The notes below the pieces were generated by a model. That model made no database searches and was not told the origin of the DNA. It saw nothing but the letters and a program-made list of their open reading frames with translations. Shown piece after piece: positions 16,489-23,730 of a stretch of DNA of 64,000 nucleotides. Origin of the DNA: an uncultured Dorea sp. GTDB taxonomy: Bacteria; Bacillota_A; Clostridia; Lachnospirales; Lachnospiraceae. The stretch is from assembly GCA_910579015.1 (NCBI GenBank), contig CAJTRO010000018.1, positions 1 through 64,000 on the forward strand, in the 5' to 3' direction. A program made the position numbers and the translations under genes. Within the stretch, counting starts at the first letter, position 1. Each line of letters starts with the position of its first letter.

Positions 16489-19436
16489 CACTCATCACCT
16501 CCCGAAGTAGACATAATTTGGTCTATTACATCGGCAAGATCAATCTCAGCAACAGCAGGATGCCAATTTTTATAGAAATTAGGCTTAATGATAAATAATG
16601 AATTTGTGCTAAAGTGTATTACATCACGTATTTGATAAAATTTGTCATTGTGTTCATACACCGAAAATTTGGCAAGCAGTTTCTTTTCGTCATCTGCTTC
16701 ATTTGCAATTAATATTTCAGTAACAGGCTTACTGTCATTAATATGTAATTCAAATACGGCATAGTAATTTCCGATATTGGGATATAATGTAACGGATATA
16801 TATTTGTTGCTAGGATTATATACCAGAGAAAACTGCTTAACGAAACATTCACTATATTTTTTTAAATCATCAACAGATACTGTTCTATATGCTTGATTTT
16901 TAATAGAATTCGTTAATTCTGGAATTTGTATGTTAATAGCATAGTCTACGAAGTTATTATGCTCCAACCCAAATTCTTTTAAAATCATATCATCAAGTTG
17001 CTTTACGTCGCTATCTTTATCATAATCACATAATACATATTGTTTTTGGTTGTTCAGCATGATTTGGATATGGTCAACTTTATCAACAACTTTCTCAGAA
17101 AATAAGTACGGATACGATAATACCTCGTCCATAAATCTTTGCTCTCGCTCTATTCCAATAGATGTGCCAAGCATAAGATTCAAATAAGCATACAATGATG
17201 AATTTAGCAACCCCACTAAATTTAGCAATAGACTCTTTTGCTCATTAAAACCTTTAATAATATACATCGTCTTTTTCGAAACAAAGGAATCGTCACTATA
17301 TGCTGCTTTAAGCTTATAGGTATTACAATCTATGCCCGTTGGAGTTAAAACATATGGTGGTTCAAAGAGCTTACTATCTCGAGGACGATGTACTTTAGAT
17401 TTACTAAAGACCGAAGTGCAAGAACTGTTTACAATAAAGTGTTCCACTCCGTTTTGAGAATCCAAAAGTTTACGTCCCAGTAAATGTGTTGCATCTTTCT
17501 TATCTCCATCTTGATACTCTACGCCAGCACCTTTAACAATTGAAGGGGTTTGTTCATCTAATGTCTGTTCTATTGTGGGGTATTTACTTTTAAGCTTTAT
17601 AATAGTCTCTAAATCATAACTACTACCATAAACAATTGTTTTCCAAGCCCAATCGTAAGTAAATAGTAGGGCTTGAGGAATACTTTTAATATCATTTTTT
17701 TCAACACAAATCACATGAAATAGTCTAAAAAAGATATTTGGCTTAACTGATGTATAAGTAAAGTTATGATTTAAGTTGTTCTGACAATTATATTTGAATA
17801 CAACAATAGCAGCAGGGGCATCAGCATTCTCGAATACCAATTTTCTTACTGAAGACAGTTCTACTATATCGCAGATTTCTGTTTCTTTTAACATGAACTT
17901 ACGAAATTTAACCGCTGGATTTTTTTGATTATAAAGTAACTTCGAGTGTAGAATAAAACAGCAAGTTGTATTGACTGTACAAAAATCCTTTGCACGGAAT
18001 ACAAAGCTTCTACTGATTTCATTATTCTGTTGCTTATCGGCAAATCCTTTTGATTTGCAATAAGACATATGTAGCCCGGTTTTTACATTACCCCATGGAG
18101 GATTTCCAATGATAAAATCAAAAGCAATATCTTTTTCTGTCAAAGACTTTAATTTCTCTTCATCAAAAAAATCGCTAACAAATAAATTCTCTCCTTTTAA
18201 ATTCGGCAAGATAAACTCAGAAAGGGTTTTAGGATCTTTATAATCCAATATGGTTAAATAAAGGGAAAAAATCGTTACATCAATGGCTTCTTCGTTAATA
18301 TCAATACCGTAGATATGATTTGTCAAGAGTCGCTTTAGGATAGCGTCATCATCACAATAAAGCTTTTCACCCAAATTTTCTTGGATTATACGCCGATAAC
18401 TATCTACAAGAAATACGCCAGATCCGCAAGAAGGGTCTAAAATTGTAAACGAGGATTTCTCTTTTAAGGTTTTCGTAACTGTTCTGTCTAAAATATATTC
18501 AACTAAATAGTTTGGTGTGTAAAACGCATTATCTTTGTCGCGCGTTTTTTTACCAAGAAGTATTTCATAAATATTGCTAATCAATTCAACTGGTATAATA
18601 TTAAAATCATATAACGCAAACAAAGATAGCTGTTTAGTATTTAATATTTCTTTACCTGAAAAGAAGTCAGACAACAGAACAAATATCTGAGCGGTAAGTT
18701 CAGTACAATCTATTTCATCTTCTAACTCAAACAGATTTCCATTAAACTTTTCTTTCAAATGAGCAAATAATTTGTAAACATCATTTTTGTTACTAACTAT
18801 TCTTAAAAATTCTTTTTGAGACTGTGAAATATCTGTTGAAAAATTTCCATAGTCTAAATCTACGCCTCTATCAATAAGATAACGAATAAAAATTAACCGA
18901 AGAACAAGTTTTGTCGCAAACTGTATATGATAGGTGTTTTTTAATTCATTCGTTAAAAATGAAATGTTATCCAATAGACTTTGGTTTAATTTAGTTTCTG
19001 AATAAATTTGGTTATATTTGTTCCAGAAGATTGGATTAGAAATCTGCCAGTAGGAAAAATCCGAGATTTCATTGCAATCCTCCGTTGAATATGCTTCAAT
19101 TTGTTTTAGTATATAGTTTGAGTAATCTAACGACAGTCCATTAAATATTTTTACTGTGCTCTCATCACAAAAAATTGCGACAGGAATTTGAGCATTCCAA
19201 ACTTGTTTACTAACTTTTTTAAATGAAATATCATCATTTGTTGCCCTGTCAAAAAACAACACAAATGGAGCATTATCAACAATGTATGCCGCATATGGGT
19301 TTATCTCTTTTAATATTCTTTTAGACTGCGGAGATAAAGGGGCGTTTTGAAATTGATTAAACATAAAAAAATTACCAGAAGACTTATAGCCTAATTGAAT
19401 AATTATTTTATCAATCGGTAATTGAAATGTTTTCAT
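16488..19436 (-). CDS. N6-adenine DNA methyltransferase, Eco57I-like
   Basis: A 982-residue protein. An N-terminal region of about 300 residues includes NPYAAYIVDNAPFVLFFDRA and VKIFNGLSL. It resembles the leading domain of Eco57I-type (IIG-like) enzymes, but I see no D...ExK nuclease site in it. The methylase core has NAFYTPNYLVEYIL (motif X region), DPSCGSGVFLVDS (motif I, about 334-346), and FIIGNPPWGNV (motif IV NPPW, about 441-451). The C-terminal 450 residues, including a TaqI-C-like part, would recognise the DNA target. It lies between the controller gene, which it abuts exactly, and the nuclease gene. It should methylate adenine in an asymmetric site and protect the host. AT content is far above that of the flanks, a sign of transfer. 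Confidence 0.9.
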   Translation of the reverse strand: MKTFQLPIDKIIIQLGYKSSGNFFMFNQFQNAPLSPQSKRILKEINPYAAYIVDNAPFVLFFDRATNDDISFKKVSKQVWNAQIPVAIFCDESTVKIFNGLSLDYSNYILKQIEAYSTEDCNEISDFSYWQISNPIFWNKYNQIYSETKLNQSLLDNISFLTNELKNTYHIQFATKLVLRLIFIRYLIDRGVDLDYGNFSTDISQSQKEFLRIVSNKNDVYKLFAHLKEKFNGNLFELEDEIDCTELTAQIFVLLSDFFSGKEILNTKQLSLFALYDFNIIPVELISNIYEILLGKKTRDKDNAFYTPNYLVEYILDRTVTKTLKEKSSFTILDPSCGSGVFLVDSYRRIIQENLGEKLYCDDDAILKRLLTNHIYGIDINEEAIDVTIFSLYLTILDYKDPKTLSEFILPNLKGENLFVSDFFDEEKLKSLTEKDIAFDFIIGNPPWGNVKTGLHMSYCKSKGFADKQQNNEISRSFVFRAKDFCTVNTTCCFILHSKLLYNQKNPAVKFRKFMLKETEICDIVELSSVRKLVFENADAPAAIVVFKYNCQNNLNHNFTYTSVKPNIFFRLFHVICVEKNDIKSIPQALLFTYDWAWKTIVYGSSYDLETIIKLKSKYPTIEQTLDEQTPSIVKGAGVEYQDGDKKDATHLLGRKLLDSQNGVEHFIVNSSCTSVFSKSKVHRPRDSKLFEPPYVLTPTGIDCNTYKLKAAYSDDSFVSKKTMYIIKGFNEQKSLLLNLVGLLNSSLYAYLNLMLGTSIGIEREQRFMDEVLSYPYLFSEKVVDKVDHIQIMLNNQKQYVLCDYDKDSDVKQLDDMILKEFGLEHNNFVDYAINIQIPELTNSIKNQAYRTVSVDDLKKYSECFVKQFSLVYNPSNKYISVTLYPNIGNYYAVFELHINDSKPVTEILIANEADDEKKLLAKFSVYEHNDKFYQIRDVIHFSTNSLFIIKPNFYKNWHPAVAEIDLADVIDQIMSTSGGDE

Positions 19437-19673
19437 TCAATGCACCTCCTTAATATTCTTTGAATTATTATCTATAAATAGCAAATATGTATCTATTTCA
19501 AGAGCATCTGCTATTTTCTGGACATTATCTAAAGCTATACTTCTTTTTCCGCATTCAATAGCACTTATATATGTTCTGTGAAGTCCGGCTCTGTCTGCAA
19601 AGGCTTCTTGTGACAATCCAATTGCAGTTCTATATTTTTTTAAGTTCATCGAAAAGACGCGAATTATATCCAT
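19437..19673 (-). CDS. XRE-family controller (C protein) of the restriction-modification operon
   Basis: A 78-residue HTH protein. The start at 19673 (MDIIRVFS) has GGGGTGA 5 bases upstream. LSQEAFADRAGLHRTYISAIECGKRSIAL is a near-textbook match to C proteins of type II systems (helix-turn-helix with HRTYIS-IE-GKR); it covers about residues 20-48. Such proteins bind their own promoter. They delay nuclease expression until methylation is established after the genes enter a new host. The gene is first in the operon and its stop is directly followed by the methyltransferase ATG. The promoter at 19694-19722 contains a palindrome suited to self-control. Confidence 0.9.
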   Translation of the reverse strand: MDIIRVFSMNLKKYRTAIGLSQEAFADRAGLHRTYISAIECGKRSIALDNVQKIADALEIDTYLLFIDNNSKNIKEVH

Positions 19674-19693
19674 ATTTTCACCCCATAACATTT

Positions 19694-19722
19694 AGTATAA
19701 TCACGTGAATACAATTAGTCAA
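19694..19722 (-). promoter_or_regulatory. Promoter of the C-M-R operon with palindrome in the spacer
   Basis: On the minus strand, TTGACT (19717-19722), a 17-bp spacer and TATACT (19694-19699) make a near-consensus sigma-A promoter. Transcription would start only about 14 bases before the controller ATG. The spacer carries the perfect palindrome TCACGTGA (19701-19708) inside a longer imperfect dyad (GTAT...ATAC), a likely binding site for the controller. Confidence 0.72.
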
Positions 19723-19788
19723 CAGACAATAAGTATCATTATTATTAAAAATCACGGAATTGATACTGTAAATCCCATGATTCTCTTA

Positions 19789-20160
19789 TTATGAAATCAA
19801 TAATTCAGTTATTACAATCTCTTCAGCTTTCTGTCGGATACAATTCATTATTCCAACCCACTCTATAGGATTTTCAGCCTTTAGTTGTTCCGTGATACCC
19901 TGTGTATCTTTCATCTGAGTTACAAGCAATTCAAATCGTTCCTGTGTTTGTTTGTCAGTATCGGGAAGATATTCGATGAGTTCTCCACTTGTAAGCAGAT
20001 TGATAGAGGTCAACTTGCAATGCTCTTGTAAATATCTCAAATGCCACCACCCATAAATACCAATATTGTTTTCTTGACTTTCCGAAAGTAAAAGATTATG
20101 GATTAAACAATCTCCCCGTTTGCGGTAAGTACCACGGTTCTGTTCAAATAATGATTTCAT
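19789..20160 (-). CDS. TnpV-like transposon protein
   Basis: A 123-residue protein. I start it at 20160 (MKSLFEQNRGTYRKRGDC) because GGAGG lies 8 bases upstream. It matches the TnpV pattern known from Tn4451-type mobilizable transposons: a Lys/Tyr-rich lead, IGIYGWWHLRYLQEHCKL, NLLTSGELIEYL, and a helical tail with EQLKAENPIEWVGIMN. Family members are about 120 residues, so it looks complete. TnpV function is unclear; it is a reliable marker of such elements. It is the last gene before the host DUF5058-like remnant and could be the edge of a separate insertion. Confidence 0.8.
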   Translation of the reverse strand: MKSLFEQNRGTYRKRGDCLIHNLLLSESQENNIGIYGWWHLRYLQEHCKLTSINLLTSGELIEYLPDTDKQTQERFELLVTQMKDTQGITEQLKAENPIEWVGIMNCIRQKAEEIVITELLIS

Positions 20161-20435
20161 TGTAGCTTCCTCCATAATAATTTAATACTTACTACAAATT
20201 CATCATATCCAACCATCATTACAAATTCTTTAAAATGCCGAAGGAACACTTCTTTATGTGAAGTGTCCCTTGTGCTTACAGTCTTTTTCATTACATTCGT
20301 ATCCATTCCAATCTCTTTGCCGCGTTTCCAGGCACGGCGCATAAAGAACAGGGACTGTCCGAGCACGTAGATGATCACGATTCCACATGCAATGAACATG
20401 AGTGTTGAGTTGGCGATTGACAGATAGTTTTTCAT
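20157..20435 (-). pseudogene. DUF5058-like membrane protein, N-terminal stub fused to island sequence
   Basis: The first 53 residues (start 20435, AAAGGAG upstream) read MKNYLSIANSTLMFIACGI, then RRAWKRGKEIGMD and MKKTV. This is the first membrane helix and loop of DUF5058 proteins, which are normally about 240 residues and often encoded beside an M20 peptidase. After residue 53 (20277) the similarity ends. About 39 unrelated residues follow, ending in LLWRKLQ, before a stop that overlaps the tnpV start. The product would be a 92-residue chimera. It is divergent from the LysR gene at 20630, as expected for a regulated transport/peptidase operon that has been destroyed. Confidence 0.75.
20241..20271. 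repeat. Inverted repeat at the right edge of the island
   Basis: Arms of 12 bp (20241-20252 and 20260-20271, one mismatch) with a 7-base loop lie immediately beside the point where DUF5058 similarity ends (about 20277). This could be a terminal structure or attachment remnant of the element. It has no T run suited to a terminator. Confidence 0.5.
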
Positions 20436-20629
20436 GGTCGGTTCTCCTTTTTGGTAAATATGTTTTATTGCTTTTCCTGTTATAGATCGTAACATATGAC
20501 AAAGAGTTTGCGTTATCTCGAAAAATATGAGAAGATATAAGTAATTAGTTATAAGTGTATGAAGATATGGCGGACAGTTTCGGCAGATTAAGGGAATGGA
20601 TTTTGGGACGGCCTGCCGGGAGGGAGCGT

Positions 20630-21538
20630 ATGAATTTTCACCATTTAGAATATGCGGTATCAGTGGCAAAAGCTGGTTCGATCAGAAAAGCATCACAGAA
20701 ACTGTATATGTCACAGCCTTATTTGAGCAGTATGATAAAGGGACTTGAGGAAGAACTGGGATACAGGATATTCAGCAGAACAGCGGCAGGAATCGTGATC
20801 ACGAGAGAAGGAGAGGAATTTATAAAGAGTGCGAAGATCATCCTTCTTGAGCTTAAGAAGATCCGGGAAATGAATATGGACGAAGAGGAAGGCCAGCTTA
20901 ATATTTCCTGCTATTATGCGTCGCTTGTTATGGAGAAGTTTCTGAAGTTTCATAATGCATCTGCGTACAAGTTCTCTGATAAGATTAAGGAGATGGGAAG
21001 TAAGGATGTACTGGAATCCGTAGCATCAGGAGACAGTGCGGTCGGGATTGTTTTCTTTGCCAGGGAAAAACGCCGTAATTACATGAAGATGATATCTGAA
21101 CTTAACCTTTTTGCGGCAGAATTTTTAAAACCTATGCAGGTATATGCCTTTATGAGCAGAACACATCCGCTTGCAGGGATGAGTGGAGTGAAAGTAGAGA
21201 ATTTGAATGATTATCCGTATGTGACATATAATGATGAGTGTTCTAAGAATTATCTTGATGTTCTGGGGATTGGAGAGCATCCCCAGCTTCTTGAGGTGTC
21301 TGACAGAGGGAGTTTTTATGATGTGTTAAGAAGCGGGGAATATCTGACTTCCATGGCATATAGAAAACAGCCTGAGAGCGGAGAGTTTGTGATCATTCCT
21401 TTTGAAGATAAGGATATGGTCATCTGCTCTGTCTATGTGACAGCGAAGAATTATCAATTGAGTAAACGAGAGAAAGATTTTATTGAATTTGTAAGAGAAG
21501 GAGAAGTTCATGGATCCGGTAATAGTAAGAAATATTAA
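20630..21538 (+). CDS. LysR-family regulator
   Basis: A 302-residue LysR protein. The start at 20630 (MNFHHLEYAVSVAKAGSIRKAS) follows GGGAGGGAG; an in-frame ATG at 20555 has no such site. The helix-turn-helix is SQPYLSSMIKGLEEELGYRIF, and the effector domain is of normal size (MSRTHPLAGMSGV is its conserved loop). It faces away from the DUF5058/M20 remnants, so its original target was probably that operon. The target is now broken by the island. It overlaps aroD by 29 bases, so the two are cotranscribed. It may also control aroD, but nothing shows this directly. Confidence 0.9.
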   Translation: MNFHHLEYAVSVAKAGSIRKASQKLYMSQPYLSSMIKGLEEELGYRIFSRTAAGIVITREGEEFIKSAKIILLELKKIREMNMDEEEGQLNISCYYASLVMEKFLKFHNASAYKFSDKIKEMGSKDVLESVASGDSAVGIVFFAREKRRNYMKMISELNLFAAEFLKPMQVYAFMSRTHPLAGMSGVKVENLNDYPYVTYNDECSKNYLDVLGIGEHPQLLEVSDRGSFYDVLRSGEYLTSMAYRKQPESGEFVIIPFEDKDMVICSVYVTAKNYQLSKREKDFIEFVREGEVHGSGNSKKY

Positions 21539-22271
21539 GATCGGGGAGGGGATCCCGAAGATCTGTGTCCCCATCGTGGGAAAAACGCAAGGGGAGATCA
21601 TAGAGGCCGGAGAGAATATCTGTGCTGTCGGCGCGGATATTGTCGAATGGCGGGCGGACTGGTATGAGGATGTCTTTGATCTTGACAAGGCAGAGGAGAC
21701 CGCAAAGGAGCTGAGAGCTGTGCTGGGCGGTCTGCCTCTTCTGTTTACCTTCCGTACTTCGAAGGAGGGCGGGGAGAAAGCGGTCGAAACGGCAGTTTAT
21801 GTGGAATTGAACCAGAGGATGGCAGAGAGCGGATATGTTGATATGGTGGATGTAGAAGTATTTACCGGGGACGACGCGGTGCGCGCGGTGATTGAGACGG
21901 CCCATTCCTGTGGAGTGAAGACGGTTGCTTCTAATCATGATTTTCACAAGACGCCTGCGAAGGAGGAGATTGTATCAAGGCTTTGCAGGATGCAGAAGCT
22001 TGGGGCGGATATTCTGAAGATTGCGGTTATGCCTCGGGATAAGAAGGATCTGCTGACGCTCCTTGCGGCAACGGAGGAGATGTATTCGGAACATGCGGAC
22101 CGGCCGATCATTACTATGTCTATGGGAGGGACGGGAGTTACAAGCAGGCTGTGCGGAGAGGTGTTTGGCTCTGCGGTTACGTTTGGATGTGCAGGGAAGG
22201 CTTCGGCGCCGGGACAGGTGGAGGCAAGGGAGTTGCGACGTGTGTTGGAGATGCTGCATGGGATAGTGTAG
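21510..22271 (+). CDS. aroD: Type I 3-dehydroquinate dehydratase
   Basis: A 253-residue class I dehydroquinase. It converts 3-dehydroquinate to 3-dehydroshikimate through a Schiff base, in the shikimate pathway or in quinate/shikimate breakdown. His143 (SNHDFHKTP) and Lys170 (ILKIAVMP) match the catalytic residues of enterobacterial AroD in both motif and number. ADIVEWRADW, TFRTSKEGG, and the C-terminal MGGTGVTSRL and APGQ are also conserved. It overlaps the LysR gene by 29 bases, an odd pairing for a biosynthetic gene. A strong terminator at 22287 closes the transcript. Confidence 0.96.
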   Translation: MDPVIVRNIKIGEGIPKICVPIVGKTQGEIIEAGENICAVGADIVEWRADWYEDVFDLDKAEETAKELRAVLGGLPLLFTFRTSKEGGEKAVETAVYVELNQRMAESGYVDMVDVEVFTGDDAVRAVIETAHSCGVKTVASNHDFHKTPAKEEIVSRLCRMQKLGADILKIAVMPRDKKDLLTLLAATEEMYSEHADRPIITMSMGGTGVTSRLCGEVFGSAVTFGCAGKASAPGQVEARELRRVLEMLHGIV

Positions 22272-22286
22272 AGCGGAGGTCTTAGG

Positions 22287-22333
22287 GCCGGTACACGGGG
22301 ACGAGATAGTGCCCTTCGTGTGCCGGTCTTTTT
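22287..22333 (+). terminator. Rho-independent terminator after aroD
   Basis: A long GC-rich stem, GCCGGTACACGGG pairing with CCCTTCGTGTGCCGG around a short loop, is followed by TCTTTTT. It ends the lysR-aroD transcript 16 bases after the stop. Confidence 0.85.
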
Positions 22334-22441
22334 GCATCTCTTTTTTAAGGTGATTGTAGAAAGTATTAAATAAAATACACAAAAAAACAGGCTCGCCATG
22401 CTCGTGATAACAAAATAATATGTGCAAATTACCTAAAATGT

Positions 22442-22499
22442 GTGAAAATGCATATAATTGTTTGACAAAATGCACAAGATGATATATAATCATTTTCAC
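22442..22499 (+). promoter_or_regulatory. Sigma-A promoter of the sugar/polyol operon, flanked by an inverted repeat
   Basis: TTGACA (22462-22467), exactly 17 bp, and TATAAT (22485-22490) form a consensus promoter. It is bracketed by GTGAAAATG (22442-22450) and its perfect complement CATTTTCAC (22491-22499), likely operator halves. Transcription would begin near 22497, about 100 bases before the binding-protein start. The sequence between the aroD terminator and 22442 is AT-rich and shows nothing else. Confidence 0.8.
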
Positions 22500-22505
22500 C
22501 AAGTA

Positions 22506-22542
22506 CTTTCTAAATATATTTTTAGAAACTATATTTAGAAAG
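22506..22542 (+). promoter_or_regulatory. 13-bp inverted repeat in the leader, probable repressor operator
   Basis: CTTTCTAAATATA (22506-22518) is perfectly complementary to 22530-22542. A further TTTAGAAA copy lies in the loop, giving three TTCTAAA/TTTAGAA half-sites. Its place just after the predicted start suits a repressor block. The ROK regulator at 31577 is the natural candidate. Confidence 0.6.
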
Positions 22543-22599
22543 AGAATAGAAAAAGGGCAAAGCCCGAGACGGATTACGATCGAAGAAGGAGGAAAAAAG

Positions 22600-23634
22600 A
22601 TGAAGAGAATGAAAAGATTATTATCCGTGTTGTTGTGTATTGGTATGACGGTGTGTATGGCGATTGGATGTAACAGCCAGTCCGGAGATTCAGGCGGTGA
22701 AGGATCTGGAGATTCAGGCGGTAAGTCATCCGATGACGAGGACAAGATTAAGATTGCGTTCGTTATCAGTGATCTGTCTAACGAGGTGTTCCTGGAGCTG
22801 ATGGAGGCATGTGAGAAAGAAGCAGAGGCAAATGGCGCGGAATTCATTTTCAAAGAGGCCCAGGAAGTACCGGATAAGATTACAGAGATCGAGAACCTGG
22901 CGAATGCAGGATATGATGTGATCCTCAGTCACGTATCTGATCCTGCGGCTATGCAGCCGGCGATCGCCGAGGCGCAGTCTAAGGGATGTAAGTTCATCGC
23001 TTATGATACCGATACGGAGACCAGCGACGCATTCTTTGGCGCGGATAATACAGAGCTTGGAAAACAGATCGGTTACATGGCGGCTGATTGGATCAACGAG
23101 ACCTTTGATTCTTCTGAGAAGGTAAAGGTTGGACTGGCGAATTATCCGGAATTTAATTTCCTGGTGGTAAGAGAAGAGGGAATCAGGGCGGCGCTTAAAG
23201 AGAAGGCTCCGAATGCAGAGGTAGTTGTCGCGCAGCAGGCGGGCTTCGTTCCGGAGGGTGTGGATGTCGGAGAGGTATGGTTACAGTCCCAGCCGGATCT
23301 GAATGTGATCTGCGGAATCAATGATTCAGGTATTGTCGGTATCTATCAGTCCTTCATCGCAGGCGGTGTGGACAAGAATAAGGAAGACATGGGATTCTTC
23401 GGATGCGACGCGACCGGAGAGGCCATGAAGCTGATCAACGAGCACGGAATCTTCAGGGGTACTATTTCGACAAACCTTGTTAACGTGGCGCCGGATTTCA
23501 TCGGAACATCTATTGCGCTGGCCAAGGGAGAAGAGGTAGAGCATGACTTCTATTTCCCGATGACGAGGATCCAGTACAATGAAGAGACCGGACAGGCAGA
23601 AGAGGTTGGAGAAGCGATCGACATCAATAAATAA
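22600..23634 (+). CDS. Sugar ABC transporter substrate-binding lipoprotein (RbsB-type)
   Basis: A 344-residue protein with a lipoprotein signal peptide ending MAIGC (lipidated Cys near residue 24) and a Gly/Ser/Asp-rich linker. The type-1 periplasmic-binding fold of ribose/galactose-type proteins follows: IAFVISDLSNEVFLELMEA, then NAGYDVILSHVSDPAAM, FIAYDTDT and FFGCDATGEA. It captures a sugar or polyol outside the membrane for the ATPase and permease encoded next. It has a strong GAAGGAGG site and is the first gene of the catabolic operon. A hairpin after the gene fits the common pattern of higher expression for binding proteins. The ligand is not readable from the sequence. Confidence 0.93.
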   Translation: MKRMKRLLSVLLCIGMTVCMAIGCNSQSGDSGGEGSGDSGGKSSDDEDKIKIAFVISDLSNEVFLELMEACEKEAEANGAEFIFKEAQEVPDKITEIENLANAGYDVILSHVSDPAAMQPAIAEAQSKGCKFIAYDTDTETSDAFFGADNTELGKQIGYMAADWINETFDSSEKVKVGLANYPEFNFLVVREEGIRAALKEKAPNAEVVVAQQAGFVPEGVDVGEVWLQSQPDLNVICGINDSGIVGIYQSFIAGGVDKNKEDMGFFGCDATGEAMKLINEHGIFRGTISTNLVNVAPDFIGTSIALAKGEEVEHDFYFPMTRIQYNEETGQAEEVGEAIDINK

Positions 23635-23664
23635 TCTGATATCAACAAATAGTTTATAAAGAAG

Positions 23665-23702
23665 GGGCTGTCGGAGGAATGTTCGTGATTTTTCGGCAGC
23701 TC
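23665..23702 (+). promoter_or_regulatory. Intercistronic hairpin between binding protein and ATPase genes
   Basis: A 9-bp stem (23665-23673 with 23694-23702, two wobble pairs) has only a short T stretch after it. It probably stabilises the upstream message or partly terminates, giving more binding protein than ATPase. Confidence 0.5.
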
Positions 23703-23730
23703 TTTGAGGTAAGGTGGTGTTATAAAGTCG

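Larger units (their letters stand above)
13797..20276. mobile_element. Composite mobile island interrupting a transporter/peptidase locus
   Basis: About 6.5 kb of foreign material lies between the transporter remnant (ending near 13798) and the first 53 codons of a DUF5058-like gene (20277-20435). In order it holds a transposase fragment, two decayed tyrosine recombinases, a low-GC controller-methyltransferase-nuclease operon, and a TnpV-like gene. The left end shows GGGGACATTC at about 13797, a plausible insertion-sequence terminus. The edges are inferred from where host-gene similarity stops; no matching target duplication was found by eye. Confidence 0.6.

Noticed and set aside
15817..19436. 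Type I restriction or BREX locus
   Set aside because: There is no helicase/translocase subunit, no HsdS-type specificity gene and no PglZ or BrxC. The controller gene and single large methyltransferase fit a type II-like operon.
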